In this document: positions 21,922 through 33,165 of the stretch, piece by piece
Position numbering within the stretch: the first letter of the stretch is position 1
Layout: every line of letters starts with the position of its first letter
Source of the DNA: Gnetum montanum
Taxonomy: Eukaryota > Streptophyta > Gnetopsida > Gnetales > Gnetaceae
Assembly (NCBI GenBank): GCA_015680685.1
Contig: MNCI01023634.1
Span: 64,001-99,385, forward strand
DNA length: 35,385 bases
Direction: 5' to 3'
Notes under the pieces: generated by a model
What the model was told of the DNA's origin: nothing
The model's database searches: none
Seen by the model: only the letters and a program-made list of their open reading frames with translations
Translations under genes and position numbers: made by a program

Positions 21922-22634
21922 TGATGAGCAACAAGGTACCCCTATGCCCAACCATACGAATACGAGCATTCATGCACGATCAGTCGAACTTTGAGGATTA
22001 AGTGCTTATGCACCTACGCAGAACAAGGATGAGTTATGCAGTTGTTGTCTTTCCAAGCTTACTTGTAAGGCACAATTGTAGTAAACTCAAGGTATATGAT
22101 TTTTTAATATTTTCTATCTTGGTCTCCTAAGTGTGTGAAATAAAAATATTTAGTTAACTAATGGATTTTTGTAACTTTAATGTTGATCAAATCCTAACAC
22201 CAGCATCCGTTCCCACTCTCTGAACACATCTTGAACTAGTGTAACATTACTGGGATTACCAAATGCTAGTTATTACTGGGTTACCAAGTATTCCACGTAT
22301 GCTCGAAGTGGTCATGCTGAGTGTGCTAATTCGTTGATAATTAATAATTCTATAGAAATAACATTGATTAACTAATGAGAGCATCAAATAATAGTAAGTA
22401 AAATTAAATGAAATAGCTAAGCTATTTTGAATGTTACAAGGTTTATCACAAAGTTTGTCTTTATTTCCGGACACAAGGTGTGCTTAGGTACACAATGCTC
22501 GAATAAAGATCCGTTCACTTTATGACTCCTACTGCAGGCACTCAAAAATAATTCTAACTTTGGAAGAGAAAAATTGCAAGAGTTCAGCTAAAGGACTGAA
22601 AAAATACCATGCCAAACCAAGCATCCTTATCTCT

Positions 22635-22642
22635 TATTTATA
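22635..22642 (-). promoter_or_regulatory. TATA box of LTR B
   Basis: TATAAATA on the - strand, the counterpart of 17263 and 34023. Confidence 0.6.
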
Positions 22643-22660
22643 GACAATGAGATAGGCTCC

Positions 22661-22741
22661 AACATTGTGTGTCCAATGTCAGGGATTCGATGTTGCTTGG
22701 CTAATCCAATATCACGTATTCGGTATCAGGGGTCCGATATC
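22661..22741. repeat. GATATC-like site array in LTR B
   Basis: Six sites: AACATT 22661, AATGTC 22675, GATGTT 22689, AATATC 22708, GGTATC 22722, GATATC 22736. Steps are 14, 14, 19, 14 and 14 bp. It lies directly upstream of the TATA box. Confidence 0.75.
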
Positions 22742-24740
22742 AGGTTGCTTATTTGTTGACTCATCATACCTCCACGATGGAATGAAAATGCATCCTCAAG
22801 TTCCTTACAAAATATTAGAAACATATGGGATTATTGACTGAATGACAACTAATGGTGAGATGGAATGATAGACTCAAAGTGCTTGGTGAACAGATTGACA
22901 AACATATTATAGCATTGGTGTTCATAACCATTGTGGTGAACACTGTACATAGATGACATCTAGACCTTCATTTTACATCTTAAAGAAAGGGAGAGAGAGA
23001 GAGAAAGAAAATGAGGCACATTGCTACCAATGTAAAAAAATGTGCACACTGTTGTTTGTCCATGGCTACATGACTAAACTTGTTCCTTGTGTAAATGCTC
23101 TTGCTCCAGTCCATTTTGAGTGCTCCCTCCTATCCTAGTCCATTATTCATGTGATCACCATCTGCACACACAACACAATCATGAATTAGCAAGGACAGAT
23201 AAGATATAATGCAATTGATACCTTGCCTCGATATAAAACACATTGGCTAGGTTGTGGATATGGTAGATATTGGGTTAGAGGTTTGTAATTGATAACTACC
23301 CAAGGTGTAGGGGTGAGATAAGTAATGGAGTGGAAAAATTTGTGACAGGTCGCCACGACTAAGAGTGAACCTCTAATAGCAATAGGATGGAAAATGAAAG
23401 AAAAAGGAAGATAAGAGAAATAACAATGGTGAAGTCAATACAAATGCATAGAAGGGAAGAGAAAAACAAAAATGGATGTTATCAATGGGGTGAAATGAGA
23501 AATAGTTGATTGCGATATATGTTTAAGGGAAAGAACTTAACAATTGCACCAAAAAGGAATGCCAGTGGATCCTTCCCAAAGCAGGCTCATGCACTTTATG
23601 CCCTAACAAACCCACAAACCAAAGAGTCCATAGGCTCTAGGAGTGACATATGAAAACAAAAGTTAAGAATTCATCCACAAGAATTTACCAAAGAATAACA
23701 ATGCATTGACCAAGATATAGACTAATCATAAAACAACAATGAGGTAGAATATGGGAAGAAATATGGAAAGAGAAGAGAGAATGGAATGGAATTCCGAAAT
23801 AAAGGTTGTGTAAATCCCCTTGTGTATTATGTGGTTAAGATGACTTAATAAAATTCAGTCCAAATTCAGATTTAAAATTAACCACATCCAGTGACCTCAC
23901 ATCAACACACTTGACCAACCCATCCTCTTGAAGCAACAAGAATGCTTCCACAGAGCAAACACCATTCCAAAAAGAGAAGAATAGAGAAGCAGGAAGTGAG
24001 AAAGGGCCTTAGTTAGAGGGAACCTTTAGGCATGGTAACATGTCTTTCCAGTGCAATAACCAGTGCTTGTAGTCCATGTTCCTTTATTATGTCTAAGGAG
24101 TGTGCTTTGAATTCCCACTAGTTTTTTTGAATTTTTTGCATTTTTTGGCTTTTTAGATGGGAACCACACCATGTAAAGACTTATTTGACTGGGTCAACTT
24201 CTTGGTGGTGTTCGACAGTGAAATGGTGGCAAACCTATGAAAAACATCCAAGTACCCAAGAGAATAGCCAGTACAAATGCGTCGAATCCCTTTGAAGTCA
24301 CACCCTTTTCAATCCATTTGAATCTTTCCTTAGTTTGAAGAATACCAAACCACAAATTCATTAATAGGTTTGATTATAAAGAAGGATAGTACATTTCCAA
24401 AACAAAGGAAGACCATAGAGTTGAATGGATGAATGGATGACGTGGACTCATTGCCCATTTTATCAAAAGAAACCATATCTTAGCATCAACATTAAAAGTC
24501 AAAGTTAAAAACCAAACATTAGCAATCAACACCATTATAGTACAACCCACCATCATGAGCACTTATTATGTGACTAGTGAGAATAAATCAAACAAAATGT
24601 AATAGAGAAATAAATAGTAAAAATGTTAATGATGGTGTAAAACAAAAATAAGTAAAAATGAAAGATGTGTAAAACAAAAATGTGTAAAGAAAAAAAGGCA
24701 AAAGAAACTGAGGGCTTTGAATAATTAGCATTGGTGGCCA

Positions 24741-24752
24741 TCTCCCCCACAA
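24741..24752 (-). other. element B: probable polypurine tract
   Basis: The - strand reads TTGTGGGGGAGA immediately before the LTR start (TGGCCACC). This is the usual plus-strand primer position for an LTR element. It overlaps the last codons of the integrase reading. Confidence 0.55.
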
Positions 24753-24759
24753 CTGAGTT

Positions 24760-25870
24760 GGAAGGAGGAGATTCGAAATAATGAGCAGGGTTGTCCATCA
24801 ACAAAGGTAGCATTAGTACTGACCATTTTGGACGCATGGAAAGGTTTGGTTTACTAGATGTTGACCAATAATTTCTTATTCGGGCTTCCAAGTTTATAGA
24901 TCATCATGGCCTTTGAATGAAAAGTTTCATGAATGATATAAGGTCCTTCCCACAACGTTTGAAATTTAGTTCATTGTGGCACATGTGCAGGATTCCAATA
25001 AAGAACCCTATCTCTTGGTTGGTATTTGATTTTTCTCATTCTTAGGTCATGACGTTGTTTGTTGAAGGCCTTGTATAGTTCGTTGGATGATAGGGCAACT
25101 AATCGATTTTCATCTAGTAAGTTAAGATTCATTAACTGTTCTTTTGTGCTAGACTAAGGTCAAGGTTAAGGTCACATGTTGTAGATAGTGTACGAAGCTA
25201 AACTTGGATAGGAAGTGTTGGAAGTTTACTGTACACTAACTCATAGGGAGAATAGCCTCTAGGGAGTTTCCTTGTGGAGTAGTAGGCCCAAAGAGCATCG
25301 TTTAGTTTGGTGCTCCAGTCTCACCTATATTTGCTAATGGTTTGTGTCAAAATTTTTTGTGATTTCCCTATTGGTGGCTTTGGCTTGACCATTCGCTTGA
25401 GGATGATATGGTGTAGTTAGTTTATGCTCAACTCCTAAGCGTTGCATCAACTTTCGAAAAATTATTAGAAATAAGTGCATGAGGCATGCCAAACTATTTA
25501 AGATTTGTTGTTGAACAAATCGTGTAGTGGTAGATGATGTACAGTTGGTAATGATGGTTGCTTCTGCCCATTTTGTAAAATAATCAACAGGAACAATAAT
25601 GTATGCTTTTCCATTGAACATTGGTGTAATAGGCCCAATAAAATCAATACCCCATATGTCAAAGAGTTCTAAGGGTTGAATCCATTGTTGTGGATCCTTC
25701 ATTTTAGCAGTCATTCCCCCATCGCGTTGGTAGTGCTCATAAGATTGGAAAAAATGATGGACATCCTAAAATAATGTAGGCCAATAATATCCTGCAAGCA
25801 AGATTGGAAAAAATGATGGGCATCCCAAAATAATGTAGGCCCTCATGAACATCTTGGAGAACTTGTAATT
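24760..25870 (-). pseudogene. element B: integrase, decayed
   Basis: The - strand shows the end of the zinc-binding domain as SYEHYQRDGG, where both Cys of the usual C-x-x-C-Q-R are Tyr. The catalytic core follows: DIWGIDFIGPI, VPVDYFTKWAEA and TTPYHPQANGQAKATNREI. The third catalytic residue, normally Glu after NGQA, is Lys. The C-terminal part is a barrel-like segment, VLYWNPAHVPQ, LWEGPYIIHETF and TKPFHASKM. Integrase would join the cDNA to host DNA. A 59-bp tandem duplication and frameshifts add further damage. Confidence 0.9.
25742..25842. repeat. 59-bp tandem duplication in integrase
   Basis: AGATTGGAAAAAATGATGG plus 23 further matching bases occurs at 25742-25783 and again at 25801-25842. 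It duplicates part of the zinc-binding domain reading. Confidence 0.85.
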
Positions 25871-26089
25871 GATCTGTGTTGGGAACATACTATCAGACTA
25901 AGCCATCAGAACACACATTGTAAAGGTGTCTATTGATTTTCATGAAATGTTTGACTCGATGGAGAAACTGTTGTTTCTTTCTAACGTCCAGCCCTTATGG
26001 TGTTTCTTGTGTGAGAAGATAAATAAGAATACTACTATACCAATTTGTATCTATGGGTGATTGATTGTTTATTACACCTACAAAGAGGA

Positions 26090-26508
26090 GTTCATCAGGT
26101 AAGCGATTAGAAATTGGGTATTTGTCCTCTTTATTGTCCCATCGTAATCAAGATAAATGATGGGCAACAACATTCTCGGTGCCTTTACGATCTACCATCA
26201 TGAGATTGAACTCTTGCAAGATCATAAGCCATTGTATGATTTGAGGACTCACTGTTGGTTTGTTCATAAGAAATTGAATCACACTATGATCTATGTGTAC
26301 AAATACCTTATAGCCTAATACATAGTGCCTAAATTTCTCTAGTGCAAACACCACAACCATTAACTCTTTTTCTATTGTGGTATAGTTAAGTTGTGCACCA
26401 GCAATGCTTCGACTTGCATAGTGAACATAATAAGGATGTTTTTGGTCATCTAACTATGTAAGTATAGCTCCTAAAGAAAAATTGGATGCGTCAGTCATTA
26501 TATGAAAT
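26090..26508 (-). pseudogene. element B: RNase H domain of pol
   Basis: It resumes right after the inserted LTR D with KPFHIMTDASNFSLGAILTQ, then IEKELMVVVFALEKFRHYVL, KVFVHIDHSVIQFLMNK and GTENVVAHHLS. These are the D, E and D motifs of gypsy RNase H, with ADxLS turned into AHHLS. It would degrade the RNA strand during cDNA synthesis. The 5' part of pol lies on the other side of LTR D. Confidence 0.9.
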
Positions 26509-26672
26509 GGTTTGTGAAACACCGTGGAAATTGCGAATTGGCCTAAGGCGAAAATTCACGATTTGGGCGAAAGTTTGTGACAGAAATCCAGAAGACAGAA
26601 CAAGGCAAAGAGGTGCACAGCATCAAGTCTCCAAGTTTCTTACAAATTTCAACCTTACTTTGTTTTCTCTCT

Positions 26673-27181
26673 TTACGCTACATTACGTAACATAGCGTAG
26701 TGTCCGTCAGCGTAACTCTGCTTAACATAGCCCGATATCAGAAAGTAACTTACTTCGGCGAATTTGACGAAGTTTAAGGTCTAAGACTTGACGCATATTC
26801 CGCTAAGTCTTTTGTTCAGGGCTGGGTTTATGCTCCGTTACGCAGAGCAGCGTAATGAGCTTCGAGGAAGTCAAAGTCAGAGTTCAAGGAAGCGCGGCAG
26901 ATTGATTTCTTCCTTTTTACAGATTGGTCGCTGTATGCTTATTACGCTACGCAGCGTAAACAAGCGTAACTTATTGTAAAGTTGATCATGTTTGATGCTC
27001 TATTACGCTTTGCAGCGTGAATGAGCGTAAAACAGCTTGAGTTAACTACTACACTCTATTACGCTCTGCCACACTACGCAACGTAAACAAGCGTAATACA
27101 GCCTAAAGTCAACTAAGGCAGTACCAAACACGCATCTGTTATCCATACACATAATACGCTCATCAGCGTATCACAGCGTAA
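26673..27181. repeat. TTACGCT / AGCGTAA palindrome array in LTR D
   Basis: Clusters occur at 26673, 26709, 26838, 26942, 27003, 27059 and 27154. The best unit is TTACGCTACGCAGCGTAA (26942-26959), two 7-bp inverted arms around 4 bp. An extra AGCGTAA half-site usually follows 3 bp later (26963, 27024, 27090, 27175). The array ends about 170 bp before the TATA box. Confidence 0.85.
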
Positions 27182-27348
27182 TCATGAGACGGCTTCATCA
27201 GGAGTGGTTGACAGTGTACTTTGCCCTCTTTTTCAAAAATGTGATGCGACATGACCAGTTTCAACACAAAGTTTGCCAAGTCAACAACATTCTGAAAGTT
27301 CGAGACATGTGTCATCAGGGCCGTGCCTTCTTCACATACTACCGAACC

Positions 27349-27356
27349 TATAAATA
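27349..27356 (+). promoter_or_regulatory. TATA box of LTR D
   Basis: TATAAATA on the + strand, downstream of the palindrome array. Transcription would start near 27380. Confidence 0.55.
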
Positions 27357-28106
27357 CTCTATCTGGTGAAGAAAGAAAAAGAGGATCTTTTTTTTGGCAG
27401 CATCACCTCTTAGCAGAGATAGAAGACATTGTTGAGCATTGGCAGTAGGAGCGATCAGTCTTTTGGCGAAAATATAGTTCTCTCCATTGGCGATTGTTGG
27501 TAGCTTTGAAGTAGAGACTACCGGAGGCAAAAGGAGCAGATCAGAGATCGAGAGATCATTTGGTACGGTTAGCAAGGTTTATCAATTAGAAACAGTTGAT
27601 CGGTAGACATCCAGGCTTGACCTTCCTTGCATCCCATTTTTGGCTTACGAGGTAGATCGAGCTTCATTCTGTACTCCTTGTTGAACAGTTTTCTTGTTGC
27701 TTTGTGTATGCTTCGCACAAGATAAGCAGAGTTTGCTATTGGAACTTTGTATACAATATACTCAGTCTTCAAATCAAAACATAGATCTTGGAATTGCGCA
27801 CTTTTCTAAATCTGATCCTCCTTGTTGTGTTGACATCGTCATTATTTCGATTTATTTACATCGTTTTCTACTCCTATGATTCATCGAATCAATTTGTCTC
27901 GTGGAATATCTATATAATACACATATTATCGTGATATTCGTCAATTTACTGATTGAGTAAGTTCCTGTTTGATCGACAAGATCATTTAGGGCATCGCGGA
28001 TTCGTTTTCTCCAGCACGGCCCTCGCACGGATCCGTGGTTAAGACTGTATACACGGATTCTCATTCGGTATTTTCCAGCGATTGATGTTTTCCGTCGTTA
28101 TAGTCT

Positions 28107-29351
28107 AGACCAGTTAGGAGCTTGTAGAATGGTGTTTCTATGAGCTTCTGCATCAAGGTTTGGAAAGCTAACTCACATTCCTTGGTCCATTCAAAGGATA
28201 TGTTCTTTTTCATTAATTCTACCAATGGTTTTGCAATCTTCGAAAGTTCTCGATGAAACGTCTATAATAGCCCGTATGTCCAAGGAATGATTAGACATCT
28301 TTTATAGTTTTAGGTTGACGAGTGATTCCTTGGATGACTTTAATTTTTTCAGGATCTACCTCTATCCTTGTTTGTAAAATTTTATGCCCTAATACAATGC
28401 ATTCTTGGACCATTAAGTGGCTTTTCTACCAACTGAGCCTTAGGTTGGTTTCAACACATCATTTCAACACTTGCTCTAATTGGTCCAATGCTTGTTCAAA
28501 GTCCGCTCCATAGGTGGAGAAATCATCCATAAAAATCTCCACACCATTCCCTATTTGCTACTAAAATATACTGAGAGCCAAATATTGAAATGTTGCTGGA
28601 GCATTGTACAAGCCAAATGACATCTACCTGTATGCAAATGTCCCCCAAGGACTCGTGTGTAGTTTTGGCTTGGTTTTTTGGTGCTATTTGGATTTGATTG
28701 TACCCATTGTAAATATCCAAAAAACTATAATAACAATGCCCTGTAATGGTATCTAAGACTTGGTCAATGAATGATAATGGAAAATGATCTTTAAATGTCG
28801 CTATGTTTAATAGCCTAAATTCTATACACACCCTCCATTTACCACCTTTTTTTAGGCACAATGACTAATGGACTAACCCATTCATTGTTAGTAATGGGGT
28901 AGATGAACCTGACCTTCAGAAGTTGTTCAATTTCTTTCTTAACTACTTGCTTAAGCTTTGGATTCAGTTGGCCTTGCGGTTGTTGTCAAGGCTTCATAGA
29001 GGGATCAATGTATATTCTATGTTGGCATATCCTACGATTTATTCTGATTAATTCTGGATATAACCAAGCAAATGCTTTTGACCATTTTTTTACCATCTTC
29101 AGTAATCTTTCTTTTTTCTGAGGAGCGAGCTTAGCATTAATGATTACTAATTTTCCATTCTTGAGAAATGCATACTCCATACCGGTGGGCAATGGTTTTA
29201 ATTCAAGGGGCTCTTGCTTAAACTCGTCAGGGATTTCCAACTTCCCCCAGTTGATATCTTTGGTGTCAGTACTTGAAAGTTGATGATGGACTTGCTCTAA
29301 TGCATCTATGCTATCGCTATAGGCACAAATCAAGCTCTCAGTTGGTTCCAT
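28107..29351 (-). pseudogene. element B: reverse transcriptase, decayed
   Basis: Motifs in order on the - strand: LEIPDEFKQEPLELKPLP (linker), IYPITNNEWVSPLVIVPKK, KWRVCIEFRLLNIATFKDHF, YYSFLDIYNGYNQIQIAP, then IFMDDFSTYGADFEQAL (about 28530) with both catalytic Asp intact. The thumb follows (FLGHTGYYRRFIENF) and TILQAPNWS at the LTR D junction. Several frames are used, so it is frameshifted. It copies element RNA into DNA. The RNase H part continues at 26508 after the inserted LTR. Confidence 0.92.
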
Positions 29352-29599
29352 GCATAAAGTTGAATTGCTCTCTAGGTCAGCTATCAGCCATTGGGTGCCT
29401 TCCTATCTTGTGTCTACTGCATACAGATATCTTTGTATGTTAGATACTTGTGCACAATGGTTGCATGTAGGAAATGTTGAGCGTTGTACAAACTAGGACT
29501 TCTGCACACAGTTGCACCTTGTGTCACTGTATGCGATGTATTGAAATTTCTTCTTCTCGATCTTCCCAAACGAATTTTCTTTTGATATCTCTAGGGAAA
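29352..29599 (-). other. element B: linker between protease and RT, no motif
   Basis: It lies in the polyprotein between the protease and the RT linker. Only broken reading is visible and no separate gene. The + strand ORF at 29474-29656 has no recognisable motif. Confidence 0.45.
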
Positions 29600-30080
29600 G
29601 ATCATGTATTCCTAGGCATGCATCAGTTGTACTTAGCTATGCTCTTTCCATTATGATTGGGAAGTTCCCCTTGCAGTTGTTGACTTGGATCACTAGGAAA
29701 TCGGTTGGATATGACCACCCACAAACAGTGGTGACATTGTCCTCCACTAGTCCCAATGGAACAGTGATGGACTAGTCGGCCAACTCTAAATGAATATTAC
29801 TCTTCTTTAGCAAAGGTAGGTTCCAAGCTTTATACATTTCTTGGGAGATCAAATTAACACTAGAACCTGAATCTAAAAGAGCTTTGCAAGGCTCATTTCC
29901 AGCGATTTGCAAATAAATAAGAGAACTTCTAGGATCAGAGAATTTCCTAGGAAGATAGCCAACTTTAATCCAATCAGTGATGGCATGAGTTAACATGATA
30001 GTGTGTGTTGAGTGTGATTTTTGGTTTGAAGGAAGCTTCGAAGATTCAAATGATGATGAGGCATTTGGATAATTAGCCAC
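29600..30080 (-). pseudogene. element B: aspartic protease
   Basis: LQIAGNEPCKALLDSGSSVN carries the DSG active site, with a normal LIS follow-on. After an in-frame stop comes PLGLVEDNVTTVCGWSYPTD and FLVIQVNN, matching gypsy proteases (PLG-VED ... P-DF-V). It matures the Gag-Pol polyprotein. It sits between gag and RT, the standard Ty3/gypsy order. Confidence 0.85.
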
Positions 30081-30099
30081 TTGTGGTTATAAGGACTTG

Positions 30100-32533
30100 G
30101 TTAGACTATTGGTTCTAAAGAAAGGTCTCTTCTTTGATCGGTTGTTTGAACCTATAGTAGGTTGAAGATTGATAGCCCTTGTAGTGTTATGTTGTTGCGG
30201 TTGGGCAGGAAGCTCACCCTACATAGTTGGAGCAAGTGGTAATGGAGTTGAGGGTGGAAGAGATGCAGACAGATGAGAAGGGTAGTACATATGTGGAGCA
30301 TCACCCCTAGAAGAAGAAAAAGTTCTATAGTACTTGGGGGTTTTGTAGTGAGGTTGAAGAGCGTCATGACTAGTAGAATCACATGGAGATATCGACTACT
30401 GAATGTAATATTTGTATGGGTTAGGTTGATGGTAAGGGTACTGTTGACATGGTAGTGGCATTCCCCATGACTATGGGTGTTGCCACTATTGATATTGTTC
30501 ATTCGGTTGTGGTGGAGCTCCACTTGGATAATATGTCAAGGGTTGGTGAAACTACCTTGGGTTACCTTGAGGATAAGGTAACCTTCTGGGTATTTGTCAT
30601 CTATTTAATCGTGCGTTTAGTGCATACAATCCAGACTCTTGTAGATGTGATACTATTGGGCAACATCCCTTAGGATGGTCATATTGGCAAATCTCAAATC
30701 CGCCATCATTGTCTATGTCTGAATCCACAACCTCTTCAATGATGGCAACCTTGCCCTTACCCTTGTTATGTGCATACTCAGCTTCTTTCTTTTTCCTTCT
30801 CTCTCGGTTACTACTTTGTTCTCTAGACTCCTCTGCTATTTTTAGGACAGTTTGAAATTTTTCATCTAGGGAGTTTCACATTTGATCCACCTTTTTTGAT
30901 TCTTCTAATGCAAATTTTTGAATGGGCAAAGTCTTTCTATTCACCATCTCTTCAAGTGGTGATTCTTCTTCATCTTTGCAAAATCTAACTTCCTTCTTTT
31001 GTAGGGAGGGATCTTTGTTGTACTCCTTCGCACTTTCTCTTTTCCTCAACTCATCTTCCTCCTTGGCAACTCACTCCAACAATCTTTGTATTTGATGGGC
31101 TCTGACCTCGGATAGCCTTCCTTGGGCATAAGTCCCAAGGGTTCTTCACATTTCGTACCTAAGCCCATCTACGAGATGGTGTAGTTATTCCTTTTGTGAG
31201 TAATCATGGCCAGGGCAACGATGTAATAATGAATAATATTGGCCAATGGCAGCATCTAAGGGTTTATGTCCTACATGTTTCCATCCTTGGATTTGCTTAC
31301 ACAGGTGGGACACTTGGGAGTACGTTTCTTACTTATCATTGAATAGCTCCAACATGGTACTCCATCAATGAATGGATTTCAGTTCTAAGGACTGGTACTA
31401 GCTTTCTGCTTCCTTGATCAGTGTCTATGGAAACAACTTTAGCTTTTGCCACTTGTTTTCTATATTCTGCAAGAAACATGTGTTGTGGAATGCTTGTAAA
31501 TGGTTTTGAGGATCAACATTGTATCCCCTTTCAAATCGTGGGATGTTATTCATGTCTAGTCTTTTGATCTTACTATCTTTCTGCTGCCTTGTTGGAATCC
31601 TGATAGCCTCTATTATATTTAACATACTTTGGGTGGTGAGTAGGGGTTCATCATGATCATGCTACCTATGGTATCTATGATTCCTATGTTGTTCCCTCCT
31701 CTTCCTTCTTTCATGATGTGTCTCTCTAGAATGCACTCACTCCCTTTCTCTACTATTTTGTCGATGATTTCTATTTCGCCTACCATTGTCCTCATGGTCT
31801 CATCCTCTACAACTACGTTTAGATCCCGAAGGAGAGGAAGAAGAAGATGATGAAGGTAAAGAGGAAGGAGGACTGGCACCATGTTGGTGCTTGCCACCTT
31901 CTCTTCAGTGGTCGTGACCTCGGTTGTGGTTACGATCGTAATGTCTGTCATTGTCATGCGTTCATGTTCCTTTTCTGGATCCTTTGTATCCATTGGTACT
32001 AGAACATGGGTTATGAATAGTTGAGTGAATATTTTGATACCCAACTCCTTGACCGAAGTCAAAGAGAGGAACATCATTTTGTGGAAAATCTCCCAAGAAA
32101 AGTTCACCACTGTCATTTTTACTTAGGACATACGGGACATTGTGAGACCACTTCCCCTTCATAGATTCGTAATGTCTTTCGTATTGTAGATCCTTCTAGC
32201 ATTGTGCCTCCGTGGGTGACTAATCTCTTGAATCTTGTTCATGCACAATGTACTTTGATTGTAAGTGCTACATACCTATTCATGTGAGAGCAGGAAGAAG
32301 CATGCTCGGGATTGAGCGATCGGGAGGTAATACTATGTTACCTTCTAAATCACATCATCGTAGTTATTCACTTGGTGGAGGATAAAGGTAAAGTTTGGTA
32401 CATACTCATCAGGATGAGCGTATACCATGTGAAACTGTTGGGGCATTGGTGGATCATCTTGTGCACTCCACCTTTGATTGTTCATGGTATTGGACCTAGT
32501 CGGTGAAGCACTTTTATAAGAAGAAGGAGACAT
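30100..32533 (-). pseudogene. element B: gag, decayed
   Basis: The start at 32533 reads MSPSSYKSASPTRSNTMNNQ, about 120 bp after the primer site. A low-complexity Arg/His/Asp region follows (RRNRNHRQNSRERE, about 31800-31700), read in the frame that continues into MLNIIEAIRIPTRQQKDSKI. The capsid core is recognisable: DPQNHLQAFHNTCF, KLKLFP-TLIKEAESWYQSL, then QYYSLLHRCPGHDY. A long charged segment (RKRESAKEYNKDPSLQKKEV, SREQSSNRERRKKKEAEYAH) precedes a Cys-containing GGFEICQYDHPKGCCP stretch that may be a relic zinc-binding site. A Pro/Gln-rich tail runs to the protease. It is broken by many stops. Confidence 0.85.
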
Positions 32534-32650
32534 GATTGATTACTCAATGTGTGATACTCTTTTCTAGTGATTGTAGGATAGTTAACCTTAAGGGTTCGTT
32601 CGCACGATGGAAGGATTTTCTAAGTTCTAATTAACGCACAAACAACAAAA

Positions 32651-32668
32651 TCCCTAGCAATGGCACCA
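32651..32668 (-). other. element B: primer-binding site (tRNA-Asp type), CpG-decayed
   Basis: The - strand reads TGGTGCCATTGCTAGGGA. The common plant gypsy site TGGCGCCGTTGCCGGGGA differs mainly by CG to TG or CA changes. It begins one base after the 5' LTR end (...CTTGTCA). Position and match make a primer site likely. Confidence 0.7.
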
Positions 32669-32669
32669 A

Positions 32670-33165
32670 TGACAAGTGGCAAGGGATCCCTACGCCCAAC
32701 CATGTGAATATGAGCATTCATGCATGATCTGGTCAAACTTTGAGGATTAAGTGCTTATGCACCTATGCAGAACAAGGATGAGTTATGCAGTTGTTGTCTT
32801 CCCAAGCTTACTTGTAAGGCACAATTGTATGATTAAGCAAACTCGAGGTATATGATTTTTTTAATGTTTTTTTATATTTTCTATTTTGGTCTCCTAAGTG
32901 TGTGAAATGAAAAGATTTAGTTAACTAATGAATTTTTGTAACTCTAATGTTGATCGAATCCTAACACCAGCATTCGTTGCCACTCTTCGGATACATCCTG
33001 AACTAGTGTAACACTATTGGGATTACCAAATGCTAGTCATTATTGGGTTACCAAGTGTTCCATGTATGCTCGAAGTGGTCATGCTAAGTGTGCTAATTCA
33101 TTGATAATTAATAATTCTATAGAAATTACATTGATTAACTAATGAGAGCATCAAATAATAGTAAA
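32670..33165 (-). mobile_element. element B: 5' LTR, inner 496 bp
   Basis: TGACAAGTGGCAAGGGATCC on the + strand starts an LTR copy. It aligns with 21922-22417 nearly end to end, for example CTAACACCAGCATTCG against CTAACACCAGCATCCG. It ends at AATAATAGTAAA, where LTR C begins. The rest of this LTR should lie beyond the right end of the window. Many of the differences from the 3' LTR copy look like CpG transitions. Confidence 0.8.

Larger units (their letters stand above)
21922..24740 (-). mobile_element. element B: 3' LTR (about 2.8 kb)
   Basis: The inner end on the + strand, TGATGAGCAACAAGGTACCC, matches the LTR starts at 32670 and 33166. The first 490 bp aligns closely with 32670-33165, and the later part with LTR C (for example CTCGAATAAAGATCCGTTCA and GGCCTTAGTTAGAGGGAAC). 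The outer end at 24740 is inferred from GGTGGCCA directly followed by a polypurine tract on the - strand. A length near 2.8 kb is long but within the range of plant gypsy LTRs. Confidence 0.7.
26514..28101 (+). mobile_element. LTR D: solo LTR splitting the pol of element B
   Basis: The RT/RNase H reading breaks at APNWS on the right and resumes at KPFHIM on the left. The interval between, 1588 bp, has no protein similarity to pol. Flanks are GGTTT (26509-26513) and AGTCT (28102-28106), a plausible but mutated 5-bp duplication: in pol the join corresponds to a Ser-Lys-Pro codon stretch. It starts GTGAAACACCG. It contains a palindrome array (26673-27181) and a TATA box (27349), giving + orientation, and about 750 bp downstream of the promoter. 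The ends lack clean TG...CA, so boundaries may shift by a few bases. It is richer in CpG than its surroundings, so probably young. Confidence 0.7.

Noticed and set aside
26673-27181. Regularly repeated motif in LTR D considered as a CRISPR array
   Set aside because: Units are palindromic, irregularly spaced and degenerate, have no unique spacers of equal length, and lie in a plant LTR.
30152-30523. 123-residue - strand ORF in the gag tail
   Set aside because: Another frame gives a Pro/Gln-rich tail continuous with the protease ORF, a better fit.
31619-32116. 165-residue - strand ORF in the gag region of B
   Set aside because: The Arg/His/Asp-rich reading in the neighbouring frame runs directly into the capsid core; this ORF is the shifted shadow of it.
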